64,000 nt of DNA from Alkalihalobacillus deserti (GCF_020734105.1 NZ_JAJAFR010000008.1:1-64000), one strand, 5' to 3'; numbered from the stretch's first letter, positions 1 to 9,604 are shown. The notes: generated by a model from the sequence alone, not told the origin. A program made the numbers and translations.

Positions 1-149
1 ATTATGGGGAAGAATTAGTAAACTATGAAGAATTAAAAAGACGGATTGAAGAATATATCTACTGGTACAACCATGAACGATCAAAAGAAAAATTGGCTGG
101 TTTAAGTCCAGTCGAATACCGAACTCAACCCAGCCAATCAGCTGCATAA
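1..149 (+). mobile_element. IS3-family transposase (OrfB) C-terminal end, cut by window edge
   Basis: Frame 3 from base 3 reads to a double stop (TAA at 147-149) and ends with the hallmark C-terminus of IS3/IS150-type OrfB integrases: a YNHER-type motif, then KLAGLSPVEYR. Only the last ~49 residues are visible, so intactness cannot be judged. The following ~130 bases (210-275) carry four imperfect copies of a GGTCAC word, probably part of the IS end or junction. The identity is clear; the IS boundaries are not. Confidence 0.8.
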
Positions 150-301
150 TAAAAACTCTAACTTTTAGGGATAACCACCTTAGTTGCACTCTTATCACGG
201 TTATTTAATTGGTCACTTCTTTTATAGTTTGTCTAACCTTTGGTCACCTAACTTGGTCACCTTTTGTTCTAAATCGGTCACTTTTTAATGTAATTTCCCC
301 A

Positions 302-799
302 CTATCTATTATCAATCGTCTCCGGATACAAGTCATGATTCATCAATCGGTACTCTGCCATCTTTTCATACTTTGTTCCGGGCTTCCCGTAGTTCGTGTA
401 AGGATCAATACTAATTCCTCCACGTGGTGTAAACTTGCCCCATACTTCAATATAGCGTGGGTCCATTAATTCAATTAAATCATTCATAATGATATTCATG
501 CAGTCTTCGTGAAAATCTCCATGATTTCGGAAACTAAATAAATATAATTTCAACGATTTACTTTCAACCATTTTCACATCAGGTATGTAACTGATGTAGA
601 TCGTAGCAAAATCCGGTTGGTTCGTTTTTGGACATAACGAAGTAAATTCCGGACAGTTAAATTTAACGAAATAATCTCTATTTTGATGCTTATTTTCAAA
701 TGCTTCTAGTACAGAAGGGTTATAAGAGAAATCATATTGTGTTCCTTGATTTCCTAGTAAGCTCACTCCTTCTAACTCACTCTCTTTTCTACCACTCAT
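302..799 (-). CDS. queF: NADPH-dependent 7-cyano-7-deazaguanine reductase QueF
   Basis: Reduces the nitrile of preQ0 to preQ1, the last step before the base is inserted into tRNA for queuosine. The 165-residue length matches the unimodular (Bacillus-type) enzyme. The active-site stretch [15 protein letters not shown] is present, with nucleophile Cys56 and proton donor Asp63, and the NADPH-binding ESKSLKLY segment is visible. It is the last gene of the minus-strand queC-queD-queE-queF operon, 17 bases after queE, and should be controlled by the preQ1 riboswitch upstream of queC. Its stop lies close to the IS3 remnant, so the operon's downstream boundary is the IS. Confidence 0.95.
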   Translation of the reverse strand: MSGRKESELEGVSLLGNQGTQYDFSYNPSVLEAFENKHQNRDYFVKFNCPEFTSLCPKTNQPDFATIYISYIPDVKMVESKSLKLYLFSFRNHGDFHEDCMNIIMNDLIELMDPRYIEVWGKFTPRGGISIDPYTNYGKPGTKYEKMAEYRLMNHDLYPETIDNR

Positions 800-816
800 G
801 TTGATACCTCCTAAAA

Positions 817-1524
817 TTAAACACCGCGTTTATTTCCCCAAATAAGGGTGTGCAATTGCGGCAGAACCTTTGAATCATTCATAATAACAGACTCCGTTGC
901 TTTTCCAATCAGCCATTCATAACGCTTTAATAAAACGGAAATTAAAGACGCATTATTGGTTGAAGATACATCTTCATTTCCAATCTGTAAATAAAACGGG
1001 ACAGCTGGATAACGTTGATGGATTGATTCGGCATAAGCAAAATCGTCATCATTAAACACAACCACTTTCAAACTAACATTTCGATCCTCAAGTTTCTCTA
1101 TATAATGATCGAGTTCATTAAAATTTGTTTCCATCATTGAACTCGGTGGCTTGGGAGAAATCGTAACGTCATCGATCTTCTTCATCCAATCTTGCCAAAT
1201 TGACCCTTGAGTCTCAATGGCTGTCTTCCAACCTCTTTGATGACACAAATCAATTAACTCTCCAATCCCTTTATGAAGAGCTGGATTGCCACCAGAGATC
1301 GTAACATGAGAAAAACACTCTCCGCCAATTCTTTCTAGCTCGCTTACAATGTCCGTAGCTTGCATTAGATGGCTTTTGGTTGAGCCGTCCCATGTAAAAC
1401 GAGAGTCACACCATGAACACGAATAATCACAACCACCCGTTCGTACAAACATCGTTTTTTGACCAATCACCATTCCTTCGCCTTGAATAGTCGGCCCAAA
1501 TATCTCCATAACCGGTATTTTCAT
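817..1524 (-). CDS. queE: 7-carboxy-7-deazaguanine synthase QueE (radical SAM)
   Basis: Rearranges 6-carboxytetrahydropterin to 7-carboxy-7-deazaguanine. The radical-SAM cluster motif near the N-terminus is the unusual CxxxCxxC form (C32, C36, C39), embedded in a [14 protein letters not shown] segment typical of QueE. The 235-residue length is normal for Firmicute QueE. The start codon overlaps the queD stop by 4 bases, implying translational coupling. It is the third gene of the queCDEF operon. Confidence 0.95.
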   Translation of the reverse strand: MKIPVMEIFGPTIQGEGMVIGQKTMFVRTGGCDYSCSWCDSRFTWDGSTKSHLMQATDIVSELERIGGECFSHVTISGGNPALHKGIGELIDLCHQRGWKTAIETQGSIWQDWMKKIDDVTISPKPPSSMMETNFNELDHYIEKLEDRNVSLKVVVFNDDDFAYAESIHQRYPAVPFYLQIGNEDVSSTNNASLISVLLKRYEWLIGKATESVIMNDSKVLPQLHTLIWGNKRGV

Positions 1525-1946
1525 GCTAACTCCTCCGGTTTCGGACGATAAACGACATAACTAGTTGGTGTTTCCCGAACAACAACTTGTAAACACTTTG
1601 GTTTATGGGCTAAAGTGTCCAGCTCTTTTTGAATAGCTTTCCAAATTTGTTCTGCTACACGTTCCGTAGTTGGATTAACGTCTTTATACTCAGGGTGATC
1701 ATTTAAGACACTATGATCATAGCGCTTATGAACAATCTCCTTGATGCGTTTAAAGTTGATGAGAAAACCGAGGTCATCAAGTTGATCGCCACCAATGGTA
1801 ATATTAATAAAATACGTATGACCATGCATATGCTGGCATTGTCCTGCAGTACTGTCCGGAATAAAATGAGCTGCTGCTAGGTGCATATCTTTATTTAACT
1901 CATAGCGATAACTATGGGGGATTTGCGGATAAAATTGCTGCATCAT
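1521..1946 (-). CDS. queD: 6-carboxy-5,6,7,8-tetrahydropterin synthase QueD
   Basis: Converts dihydroneopterin triphosphate to 6-carboxytetrahydropterin in preQ0/queuosine synthesis. It belongs to the PTPS/T-fold family. Zinc ligands are visible as H27 in AAAHF and H41/H43 in CQHMHGH, with Cys37 in the QueD-type position. The 141-residue length is typical. It overlaps queC and queE by 4 bases at each end, so the three genes are translationally coupled. Confidence 0.95.
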   Translation of the reverse strand: MMQQFYPQIPHSYRYELNKDMHLAAAHFIPDSTAGQCQHMHGHTYFINITIGGDQLDDLGFLINFKRIKEIVHKRYDHSVLNDHPEYKDVNPTTERVAEQIWKAIQKELDTLAHKPKCLQVVVRETPTSYVVYRPKPEELA

Positions 1947-2611
1947 AGACTAGCACCTCCTTGCTTTGATTCAAGATAGGTGTTCAAGCCTTGTTTTCGT
2001 AGTACACAAGATGGACATTCACCACAGCCATCTCCACGAATTCCGTGATAACATGTTAGAGTCTTTTCTTTCACAAAATCAAGAGCATTTAATTGATCAG
2101 CAAATTTCCATGTTTCGGCTTTATTAAGCCACATAAGAGGTGTATGGATGACAAATTGCTCATCCATCGCTAAATTTAACGTCACATTTAATGATTTGAC
2201 AAAATTATCACGACAATCAGGATAACCACTAAAATCCGTTTCACAAACACCTGTAATAATGTGGCGCGCACCAATCGCTTGTGCATATACAGCTGCAAAC
2301 GATAAAAACAAATGGTTACGTCCAGGAACAAACGTCGAAGGCAATTCTCCATTTTCTCCTGCTTTCACCTCAATATCATGACGAGTTAAAGCGTTAGCCG
2401 ATAGTTGATTAATTAGTTTCATATCAAGAATATGAAATGAAACTCCTAGTTCATCTGCAATTTTACGAGCACATTCAATTTCATCATAATGGCGTTGACC
2501 ATAATCAAAAGTGACGGTTGCCACTTCTTTAAATTGTTCAAGCGCCCATAGAAGACATGTCGTACTGTCTTGACCACCACTAAATACGACTACCGCCTTT
2601 TCATTTTTCAT
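1943..2611 (-). CDS. queC: 7-cyano-7-deazaguanine synthase QueC
   Basis: Uses ATP and ammonia to convert 7-carboxy-7-deazaguanine to preQ0. The N-terminal PP-loop [11 protein letters not shown] (about residues 10-20) binds ATP. A C-terminal cysteine cluster ([14 protein letters not shown]) binds zinc. The 222-residue length is normal. It is the first gene of the queCDEF operon, and its leader carries a preQ1-I riboswitch and terminator, so expression should fall when preQ1 is plentiful. Confidence 0.96.
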   Translation of the reverse strand: MKNEKAVVVFSGGQDSTTCLLWALEQFKEVATVTFDYGQRHYDEIECARKIADELGVSFHILDMKLINQLSANALTRHDIEVKAGENGELPSTFVPGRNHLFLSFAAVYAQAIGARHIITGVCETDFSGYPDCRDNFVKSLNVTLNLAMDEQFVIHTPLMWLNKAETWKFADQLNALDFVKEKTLTCYHGIRGDGCGECPSCVLRKQGLNTYLESKQGGASL

Positions 2612-2786
2612 GTCTCATTTCTCCTTTTGTCAAAGCCTTTGACGTGATAAGCTTTTTTCTGAAGAAAGAGCATTCGATCACTCCTAATGGGTATATCCGT
2701 TAGTCCCTATTCATATAACTAATAGAATGGGGTGTAAGCCTTAATCGACCTAACAAAAACTGAATATTGTCTATAAACGACAAGAA

Positions 2787-2808
2787 AACTGTACTAGAAT
2801 GTACAGTT
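2787..2808 (-). terminator. Riboswitch expression-platform terminator upstream of queC
   Basis: Perfect 8-bp stem (AACTGTAC / GTACAGTT) with a six-base loop, followed on the minus strand by TTTTCTTG. It lies immediately downstream of the preQ1 aptamer's 3' A-rich tail, the usual arrangement of a transcription-attenuation platform. Confidence 0.7.
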
Positions 2809-2814
2809 GCCACC

Positions 2815-2847
2815 TTAGTTTTTTATAGAGGGAGTTTGCGAACCTCT
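2815..2847 (-). promoter_or_regulatory. PreQ1-I riboswitch aptamer
   Basis: On the minus strand the segment begins AGAGGTTC, reaches CCCTCTA and ends TAAAAAACTAA. The short P1 stem (AGAGG/CCTCT) followed by the conserved A-rich tail that folds back as an H-type pseudoknot is the defining form of the small class I preQ1 aptamer known upstream of the B. subtilis queC operon. It lies ~200 bases upstream of queC with a terminator hairpin directly after it. Confidence 0.93.
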
Positions 2848-2863
2848 TTTCTTTTATCCATAT

Positions 2864-2875
2864 AGTATAATAGCA
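2864..2875 (-). promoter_or_regulatory. Possible extended -10 promoter of the que operon
   Basis: The minus strand reads TGCTATTATACT about 20 bases upstream of the riboswitch, a TGn-extended -10 match. No convincing -35 is seen at the right distance, so the call is tentative. Confidence 0.4.
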
Positions 2876-2969
2876 TAAGCAGGCTTAAACCGCTATCCTT
2901 TTCACTTGCTTATAATATTGATAAAATGAAAATGTCACCTACATACGTATAGAAATGAGGAATGGTAAT

Positions 2970-4202
2970 ATGTCAACCTTTCAAGAAAAGTTAGAAAAGT
3001 ATGCTGAACTTGCCGTTAAAGTCGGAGTAAACATTCAAAAAGGCCAAACACTTGTTGTTCGTACACCTCTTTTTGCAGCTGAACTTGTTCGTGTAGTAGC
3101 AAAAAAGGCCTATGAAGCAGGAGCAAAGAATGTTCATGTGGAATGGAGTGATGAAGAGCTGACTAAAACAAAGTTTGATTTAGCTCCAGATGAAGCCTTT
3201 CACGAATTTCCTGAGTGGGTAGCAAAAGGGTACGAAGAAATGGCGGAGAATGGCGCAGCCTTCTTAAGCATTACGGGATCAAACCCAGATTTATTAAAAG
3301 ATGCTGATCCTGAACGTGTCTCTAACGCGAATAAAGCTAGTGGAAAAGCGATGGAAGGTTTCCGTTCTTATATCATGTCAGATAAGATTAGCTGGTCCAT
3401 TGTTGCGGTTCCTTCTCAAGGTTGGGCAAAAAAAGTATTCCCAGATGTATCTGAAGAAGCCGCTGTTGAGAAACTTTGGGATGCCATCTTCGCTGCAACT
3501 AGAAGTAATCAAGAAGAACCCGTGACTGCTTGGCAATCTCACTTAGAAAACCTAGATAAAAAAATGAAAGCGCTAAATGAAAAGCATTATCACGCCCTAC
3601 ATTATACTGCTGAAGGAACAGATTTAGTTATTGAACTTCCAAAAACACATTTATGGATAAGTGGTGGCAGCGTGAATAAAGATGGGGTTTCCTTCGTTGC
3701 AAACATGCCAACGGAAGAGGTGTTTACTTCTGCTAAGAAAACAGGTGTAAACGGAACTGTATCTAGTACGAAACCACTAAATTATGGTGGAACACTTATT
3801 AATAATTTCTCGCTAACTTTTAAAGATGGTAAGGTTATTGATTATAAAGCAGAAGAGGGATATGAGACGTTAAAAAGGTTATTAAATACAGATGAAGGTT
3901 CAAGTTTTATTGGAGAAGTAGCTCTTGTACCACACAAGTCCCCTATTTCTGATACCAATATCCTTTTCTACAACACTTTATTTGATGAAAACGCCTCAAA
4001 CCACCTTGCCTTAGGCTCTGCCTACGCATTCTGCATCGAAGGCGGAAAAGAGATGAACAAAGAAGAGCTTGAGAAAAACGGCTTAAACACAAGCCTGACG
4101 CACGTTGACTTCATGGTGGGCTCAGCGGATATGAACATCGATGGTGTTTATGAAGATGGCAAACGTGAACCGGTCTTCCGTGATGGGAATTGGGCATTTT
4201 AA
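2970..4202 (+). CDS. ampS: Aminopeptidase, M29 family (AmpS/PepS type)
   Basis: Metal-dependent cytoplasmic aminopeptidase of the thermophilic-aminopeptidase (M29) family. The 410-residue length fits. The family's C-terminal metal-binding region is recognisable (GEVALVPHKSPIS, FDENASNHLALGSAY, HVDFMVGS), including the Glu, His and Asp residues used as metal ligands. An upstream ATG at 2955 is in frame, but the GAGG Shine-Dalgarno at about 2960 lies nine bases before the ATG at 2970, so the later start is preferred. The gene stands alone, divergent from the que operon. Confidence 0.9.
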   Translation: MSTFQEKLEKYAELAVKVGVNIQKGQTLVVRTPLFAAELVRVVAKKAYEAGAKNVHVEWSDEELTKTKFDLAPDEAFHEFPEWVAKGYEEMAENGAAFLSITGSNPDLLKDADPERVSNANKASGKAMEGFRSYIMSDKISWSIVAVPSQGWAKKVFPDVSEEAAVEKLWDAIFAATRSNQEEPVTAWQSHLENLDKKMKALNEKHYHALHYTAEGTDLVIELPKTHLWISGGSVNKDGVSFVANMPTEEVFTSAKKTGVNGTVSSTKPLNYGGTLINNFSLTFKDGKVIDYKAEEGYETLKRLLNTDEGSSFIGEVALVPHKSPISDTNILFYNTLFDENASNHLALGSAYAFCIEGGKEMNKEELEKNGLNTSLTHVDFMVGSADMNIDGVYEDGKREPVFRDGNWAF

Positions 4203-5042
4203 TCATAACATTGGTATAGCAGTTGTTTCACTGTTCGATCACACACCGGTCAGATTGAGCGAAAATAGCTTGTCTAATTAATTGCTACGTCTTACTACAT
4301 AGAAGGTAGGACGTGGCTATATCATCTATCTAATGTCATCTGAATGGACATATGGCCTAGTCGCTTGGAAATCACTTTTACGTTTACATGCAGATGAAAA
4401 TGAATCATTTAGTTTGTCTTAGAAAAACGGATTATGTTTACAGGTATAAGTTATATTAGAACCCTTGCCAACTTGTAAGGTTTTTTAAATGCACCACGTA
4501 TAATAATGACATTTTTTGTCTATCATAAAATTACATGGTTCAATATACTGAACAACATCTCGCGAATAGATTATGTCTGACCATGTAAAGGAAGCCGCCA
4601 CATGATGGAGTGGAGGCTCTTTTGTGTTTACAAGCCTAAAATAAATTTCTAAAGTTCTTAAGCATATCGTTCATATTCAGGACGATCCTTATACAACTGG
4701 AGATCTTTACTTATTCATGATAACCTTCCCTCTTTAAAATTAAGTTAATCGCTATCATTTTGTACCTCTTACTAAAACCCATAAAAACCTATTAAATATG
4801 CCCCGGTGATAATCATTTATATATACTTTCACGTTATAACAAATGTCTACATTCTAATTCTATTTCATCCAAGTTTAGTCGACCACCATTGCCCTGTCCT
4901 TTGAAACTACACATTAGAACTTCGCACAACTTTAAGGTGTTATCAGTGGATTTCCGGTAGTGGACATGCTAGTAAGGTGAATCCCAGCTAAGTTACCTAA
5001 TATAAACGAGATTAATTTATAAAAAACTGCAAACAATGTTAA
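4203..5042. other. Intergenic region with possible relics
   Basis: No intact gene seen. Contents: an imperfect hairpin at about 4462-4492 with a T-run that may end the aminopeptidase transcript, a second terminator-like hairpin at 4593-4624, and around 4640-4740 on the minus strand a short reading KDLQLYKDRPEYERYA followed by a stop, preceded by an SD-ATG. The last may be a decayed small gene but is too short to identify. Confidence 0.35.
4593..4624 (+). terminator. Terminator-like hairpin
   Basis: AGCCGCCAC / GTGGAGGCT stem with one mismatch and an eight-base loop, then CTCTTTTG. It resembles a rho-independent terminator but is ~390 bases from the nearest upstream stop. Confidence 0.45.
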
Positions 5043-5060
5043 GTGAGGAGGGATTTTTCA

Positions 5061-5396
5061 TTGAAAATAATTGTTCAAAATGAAAAAGAAATCGATTTAG
5101 TGAACAGGTTTTTAAAAGATATTCTTGATCAACACACTCAAAAGTCTTCGCCATCTTTAAATGAGGATGAATATCGATTACTCATACATTCACTTGAAGG
5201 AGCTACAATTTCCCTTGATCCAGCAGAAGAAGAAATGACTTTCAGTAAAGATGATATAATGTCGAGAATAATGAATTGCCGTAGCGGTAGCAGAAATGAC
5301 ACCATTACCTATGCTGATTACTCCGACCAGCAAAATCAGCCAATGAATGAAATATGGGAAAATAATGCTTGTTGGAATGAGGATGTTCTTGAATAA
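5061..5396 (+). CDS. Hypothetical protein, 111 aa
   Basis: Not recognised. A textbook AGGAGGGA Shine-Dalgarno precedes a TTG at 5061, which is preferred over the upstream GTG at 5043 that lies within the SD. The predicted product (MKIIVQNEKEIDL...) is acidic and soluble, with a helical N-terminal half and no signal or membrane segment. A strong terminator directly after the stop supports a real single-gene unit. It faces ectB convergently. Function unknown. Confidence 0.6.
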   Translation: MKIIVQNEKEIDLVNRFLKDILDQHTQKSSPSLNEDEYRLLIHSLEGATISLDPAEEEMTFSKDDIMSRIMNCRSGSRNDTITYADYSDQQNQPMNEIWENNACWNEDVLE

Positions 5397-5398
5397 AC

Positions 5399-5436
5399 CA
5401 CAATAAAAGGCCTTAATAAAAGGCCTTTTATTGTGT
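5399..5436. terminator. Strong intrinsic terminator, usable on both strands
   Basis: Sixteen-base arms CACAATAAAAGGCCTT / AAGGCCTTTTATTGTG with a short loop, directly after the stop of the hypothetical gene. The internal A and T runs let it work in either direction. Confidence 0.8.
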
Positions 5437-5534
5437 GCTTGCTAATTCTGTTCATCATCTATATGAAGTGGATAAATTCCCCTCTATATCTGTGACCTAA
5501 ATATTTCACAACAACCAATCGTATATCCTATTTC

Positions 5535-5568
5535 GCTCAATCTAACCCTTTTCATGATTAGATTGAGC
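5535..5568 (-). terminator. Hairpin after ectB
   Basis: Perfect 11-bp stem GCTCAATCTAA / TTAGATTGAGC about 60 bases beyond the ectB stop. No long T-run follows on the minus strand, so the terminator role is inferred from position. Confidence 0.5.
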
Positions 5569-5629
5569 AAATACATCGTTCTAACTCATCGGTTCATTAT
5601 CTTACTCTTTACGACCTAGATTCTTTTTA

Positions 5630-6907
5630 TTATTTCACTATCTCCTGAATGCTCTCTTCTAAAATGGCTAACCCTTGATCTAATGCCTCATCATCTATTA
5701 TTAACGGTGGCATCACCTTAAGGACTTCGTCATTTATTCCTGCTGTTTCAGCAATTAACCCTTTCTCAAACGAGGTACAACAAATACTGCTTGCTAACCC
5801 TTCAACATTACAAACTAAGCCTTGCATTAGCCCTCGTCCTCGAACTTCTCCTTTTAGCTTAGGATATTTCTCGACAAGTTTTTTTAAAAATTGCTGAACT
5901 TTTTCTCCTTTTCTTTCCACCTCATTTTTCAACGTGTCATCTTCCCAGTAACGTAAAGCTTCTGTCGCGGTAACAAAAGCTAAATTGTTCCCACGAAATG
6001 TTCCATTGTGTTCACCAGGATCAAAGATATCATGCTGAGGTTTAAATAACGTTAATGCAAAAGGAAGTCCATAACCACCAATTGATTTTGAAAGGCATAT
6101 AATATCTGGTTCAATCCCTGCAGGTTCAAAACTAAAGAATGAACCAGTACGACCTATTCCAGCTTGAATATCATCAATGATTAACAGAATATCCCAACGA
6201 CGACAAAGCTCTTCAATCCGCTTTATCCAATCAAAACTTGCTATGTTGATACCACCTTCTCCCTGGACGGTTTCTAAAATAATCGCAGCTGGTTTTGATA
6301 CCCCGCTCCCATTGTCCTCTAAAAAGCGCTCTATATAAGTAACAGAGTCTGTCTTTTCATCAATAAATTGATCATACGGCATCACAACTGCATTATGAAG
6401 TGCTACACCAGCTCCATGGCGTTTGAATTGGTTCCCGGTAATTGACAAAGCTCCTAATGTCATACCATGAAAGGCATTTGTAAAACTCATTATCGTTTCA
6501 CGTCCCGTAACTTTCCTTGCTAATTTCAAGGCACTTTCAACTGAGTTTGTACCTGTAGGACCAGGAAACATCACTTTATATTCCATATTTCGTTTCTTGA
6601 GAATGGTTTCTTGCAATTTTTTGATAAATTCTTCCTTCGCTTCAGTTGCCATATCAAGACCGTGAGTAACTCCATCACTCTCAATGTACTCCAACAATTT
6701 TTCTTTCATTTTTGGATCATTATGCCCATAATTTAACGCCCCTGCACCAGCGAAAAAATCAATATATTCCTTTCCCTCTTTATCCCAAAGCTTATATCCT
6801 TTGGCTTTCGTAAAAATAGCAGGAAAGCTGCGGCAATAGCTTCGCACCTCGGATTCATGTTCGTTAAAAACCTTTAAATGTGGGTTTTCTTGAATTGTTG
6901 TTGTCAA
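5630..6907 (-). CDS. ectB: L-2,4-diaminobutyrate-2-oxoglutarate aminotransferase EctB
   Basis: PLP-dependent class III aminotransferase making diaminobutyrate from aspartate semialdehyde, the first committed step to ectoine. The family pattern is clear: a [20 protein letters not shown] cofactor region, [11 protein letters not shown], and the PLP lysine in CLSKSIGG. The TTG at 6907 is chosen because AGGAGAGG sits six bases upstream and gives 425 residues, the usual EctB length; the longer frame runs through ectA. It follows ectA by 31 bases. No ectC follows: after the ectB stop come a hairpin and a convergent gene. Aspartokinase, which supplies the precursor pathway, is divergent just upstream. 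Confidence 0.92.
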   Translation of the reverse strand: MTTTIQENPHLKVFNEHESEVRSYCRSFPAIFTKAKGYKLWDKEGKEYIDFFAGAGALNYGHNDPKMKEKLLEYIESDGVTHGLDMATEAKEEFIKKLQETILKKRNMEYKVMFPGPTGTNSVESALKLARKVTGRETIMSFTNAFHGMTLGALSITGNQFKRHGAGVALHNAVVMPYDQFIDEKTDSVTYIERFLEDNGSGVSKPAAIILETVQGEGGINIASFDWIKRIEELCRRWDILLIIDDIQAGIGRTGSFFSFEPAGIEPDIICLSKSIGGYGLPFALTLFKPQHDIFDPGEHNGTFRGNNLAFVTATEALRYWEDDTLKNEVERKGEKVQQFLKKLVEKYPKLKGEVRGRGLMQGLVCNVEGLASSICCTSFEKGLIAETAGINDEVLKVMPPLIIDDEALDQGLAILEESIQEIVK

Positions 6908-6938
6908 AAATAACCTCTCCTTCTTCAACCATTTTCCA

Positions 6939-7451
6939 TTAACGGATAGGTCCAATTTGGTATGTCTGCTCCGTCTCGTGACTTTCATTTGGAAATACAT
7001 CAGGAGATATTTGAACCGACTCTTTCATTTGCGTTCCTAATGTGTTGGCTAACTTATGAAACAGTGCTTTTGAAGCTTTATTTGAAGGGGAAATCGTCGT
7101 TTCAATGTACTTTATATTCGTGCATTCCTCCCTACTTATGAGTTCTTGTAAAAGAGAAGACGCAAGACCTTTTCCTCTTTGTGATTGGTCTACTGCAACT
7201 TGCCAAACAAAGATAACTTCTGGATTTTCAGGGTGACGAAATGCTGAAACAAACCCAACAATTTGGTCATCTTCTTCGGCCACAACACAAGTATTTCTGA
7301 AATACTTGCTTATAATCAGATAATAATAAGCAGAATTTAAATCAAGTACGTCTGTATTCCGAATGAGTCTCCAAATGTTTGCCCCATCTTCTAACCGAGG
7401 CTTACGTAATGTAACAGTTTTCGTAAGTGACAGGTCTACCCCTCCCTTCAT
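6939..7451 (-). CDS. ectA: L-2,4-diaminobutyric acid acetyltransferase EctA
   Basis: GNAT enzyme acetylating diaminobutyrate to N-gamma-acetyl-diaminobutyrate. The sequence [15 protein letters not shown], the strongly conserved [21 protein letters not shown] (acetyl-CoA-binding Q/RxxGxG/A region) and [12 protein letters not shown] are diagnostic of EctA. The start is uncertain. ATG at 7451 is listed, but an excellent AAGGGAGGGG Shine-Dalgarno lies just inside it and could serve a CTG at 7433, giving a typical 164-residue enzyme. First gene of an ectA-ectB pair; about 190 bases separate it from the divergent aspartokinase. Confidence 0.9.
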   Translation of the reverse strand: MKGGVDLSLTKTVTLRKPRLEDGANIWRLIRNTDVLDLNSAYYYLIISKYFRNTCVVAEEDDQIVGFVSAFRHPENPEVIFVWQVAVDQSQRGKGLASSLLQELISREECTNIKYIETTISPSNKASKALFHKLANTLGTQMKESVQISPDVFPNESHETEQTYQIGPIR

Positions 7452-7642
7452 TCGATGAAAAATACAATTCATCATCAACATTATTCTTCGTAAAAGCTTA
7501 TTAATTATAAGTAAACTTCTCACCAGTTCTTGCAATTAATTCTAAAATGGAAATTAAACTCACTTACATATTTAAAATAAAGATACCGTTAGCGGCTTAT
7601 ACTAGTTGATAGTAAAATTCGTACAAAAGGTGGGCAAGTCCT

Positions 7643-8881
7643 ATGGGAATTATCTTACAAAAGTATGGTGGAACTTCAGTTAAAAACGTCGAACGTATTA
7701 AACATGTTGCCAATCGCGTTAAACATACAGTCGAAGAGGGATCACAAGTCGTAGTTGTCGTTTCAGCTATGGGCGATACAACTGATGAGCTAGTATCTTT
7801 AATGCATGAAATAACCCAAAAACCTTCCCAACGCGAAATGGATATGATGTTGACTACAGGAGAGCAAGTGTCGATGTCATTATTATCTGCAGCTTTGCAA
7901 GAATTGCATGTGCCTTCCATCTCTCTTACGGGATGGCAGGCCGGCATTGAAACAGAGGAAGCCTTTGGGAATGCAAAAATTTTAAATATTAATCCAGACC
8001 GAATACTTCAGTCCCTTACTGAGGGGAAAGTTGTTATTATCGCAGGATTTCAAGGAGTAACGGAAGCAGAGGAAATCGCAACATTAGGAAGGGGGGGCTC
8101 AGATACATCTGCTGTCGCCATTGCCGCTGCTGTCAACGCTGACCATTGTGAGATCAACACAGATGTCGAGGGAGTTTATAGTACTGACCCGCGAATTGTA
8201 TCAAAAGCCCGTAAACTCGCAACTATCTCTCATGATGAAATGTTAGAAATGGCAACATTAGGTGCATCTGTCTTGCACCCAAGAGCGGTTGAACTCGCTA
8301 AAGTTCATGGCGTGAAAATTTTGGTACGCTCCAGTTTTTCAGATGCGGAAGGAACTTATATCAAGGAGGGAAATGACATGGAACAAGAAAAAGTTGTGAG
8401 CGGGGTAGCTTATGATAGAAATGTTAGCAAAGTAGAAGTACTAAAAATGCCTAATAAAATTGGAATAATCTCCAAATTATTTAATTATCTAGCAGTAGAA
8501 AAGATTAATGTTGATATGATCGTTTTAAGCGAACATGGCACAGACACCTTCAATGTAGCATTTAGCGTAAGCTTAGAAGATGCCGACCGTACGATAAAAA
8601 CGTTAAAACAGCATGAAGATGAGTTACAGTTCAAGGATGCTTTCTCTGAAAAAGGAGTTGCAAAAGTATCCATTATTGGTTCTGGAATGAGTATACATCC
8701 AGGAGTAGCCGCAAAAATGTTTACCGTTTTAAGTAATGATGAGATTCGGATCAAAATGATCACAACTTCTGAGATTAAAGTATCTTGCATTGTACCTGAA
8801 AATAACGGAGTAACTGCTGTCCAAAAACTGCACAGTGCATTTGGTTTAGATACTGATGAAAAGGCAATCGTTCAAGCCTAA
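7643..8881 (+). CDS. lysC: Aspartokinase, LysC (aspartokinase II) type
   Basis: Phosphorylates aspartate at the head of the lysine/threonine/methionine and ectoine precursor pathway. N-terminal kinase domain with the KYGGTSV motif (residues 5-11), the LGRGGSDTSA region and LHPRAVELA, then two ACT domains in the last ~160 residues. The 412-residue length matches the B. subtilis LysC class. An internal ATG at 8378 (codon 246) has its own AAGGAGGG at 8363-8370, the arrangement that yields the separate beta subunit in that class. Its position divergent from ectAB suggests a supporting role in osmoprotectant synthesis, though no shared operator was identified. Confidence 0.95.
   Translation: MGIILQKYGGTSVKNVERIKHVANRVKHTVEEGSQVVVVVSAMGDTTDELVSLMHEITQKPSQREMDMMLTTGEQVSMSLLSAALQELHVPSISLTGWQAGIETEEAFGNAKILNINPDRILQSLTEGKVVIIAGFQGVTEAEEIATLGRGGSDTSAVAIAAAVNADHCEINTDVEGVYSTDPRIVSKARKLATISHDEMLEMATLGASVLHPRAVELAKVHGVKILVRSSFSDAEGTYIKEGNDMEQEKVVSGVAYDRNVSKVEVLKMPNKIGIISKLFNYLAVEKINVDMIVLSEHGTDTFNVAFSVSLEDADRTIKTLKQHEDELQFKDAFSEKGVAKVSIIGSGMSIHPGVAAKMFTVLSNDEIRIKMITTSEIKVSCIVPENNGVTAVQKLHSAFGLDTDEKAIVQA
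8363..8380 (+). promoter_or_regulatory. Internal ribosome-binding site and start for the aspartokinase beta subunit
   Basis: AAGGAGGG, seven bases, then ATG in frame with lysC at codon 246; translation from here gives a 167-residue product made of the two ACT domains. This matches the known in-frame alpha/beta arrangement of B. subtilis aspartokinase II. Confidence 0.8.
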
Positions 8882-8949
8882 ACTCATCGACCAAATAATA
8901 AACACACTAAAGTGAATGATCATAATAGAAATATCCATTTCTCCAAACC

Positions 8950-9330
8950 GAGATGAAAAATCGATTTAGAGGAGGCGACTAGCCTCCTTTCTGTCACACC
9001 ACCGTACGTAGATATGCACCAATACTTCTTACGGCAATTTACCCATTGATAGGCCTTTCTCGTTTCGAACTCCAGGGGAGATAAGACTTTTTTTCGGCAG
9101 TAAGAACTTTAACTTGTTAGGCAGTTTCATCCAAGGCTTACTTAGTCCTCATATCAAGTTCGTGTTCCTAGAAGCAGAGGTTTGCCGCCGACCTTCAGAT
9201 TTTGGTTCACTTTCAGACATGACCCTTGTCTTGAGCTAATTGTTATTACTACCTTACACAGCGGTCACATCGATTTAATCTATTAGCTACGTCCTTGCCG
9301 CATACTGTGGCAAGAGACGCAGCTATATTT
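8950..9330 (-). mobile_element. Group II intron-like RNA remnant, no reverse transcriptase ORF
   Basis: Read on the minus strand this gene-free stretch contains blocks I associate with bacterial group II introns: CAAGACAAGGGTCATGTC, TGAAAGTGAAC, GCGGCAAACCTCTG, ATGAAACTGCC, GGAGTTCGAAACGAG, and finally CTACGTACGGTGGTGTGA followed by a short GGAGGCTAGTCGCCTCC hairpin. No reverse-transcriptase frame is present. Boundaries are approximate and the assignment is from memory of such elements, so it needs a covariance-model search. Confidence 0.5.
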
Positions 9331-9604
9331 ATCTAAGAAGTCCTAAAGCTTAGAATCAACTTTGTCGTTCACCTTCTGATCGTTCGTGTCATCACTCGAA
9401 AACAAATAATGATAATTAAAACTTCTGAGGCAGCTCCTTAAACTATTTTTTCAAAGAGTTAAAGGGTTTACATACAGGATGTTTGCATTTACACGACTAA
9501 AATTACAATTGTTACTCCTAAACACTCCAAATGAGGCTATAACCTAAGTTGTCATAAGACTTTACAGTAAGTTTAATTTATTTCTTTTTAAAGGATTTTG
9601 GTGT

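Noticed and set aside
209..469. Plus-strand frame near the IS end
   Set aside because: Mostly antisense to queF and has no ribosome-binding site.
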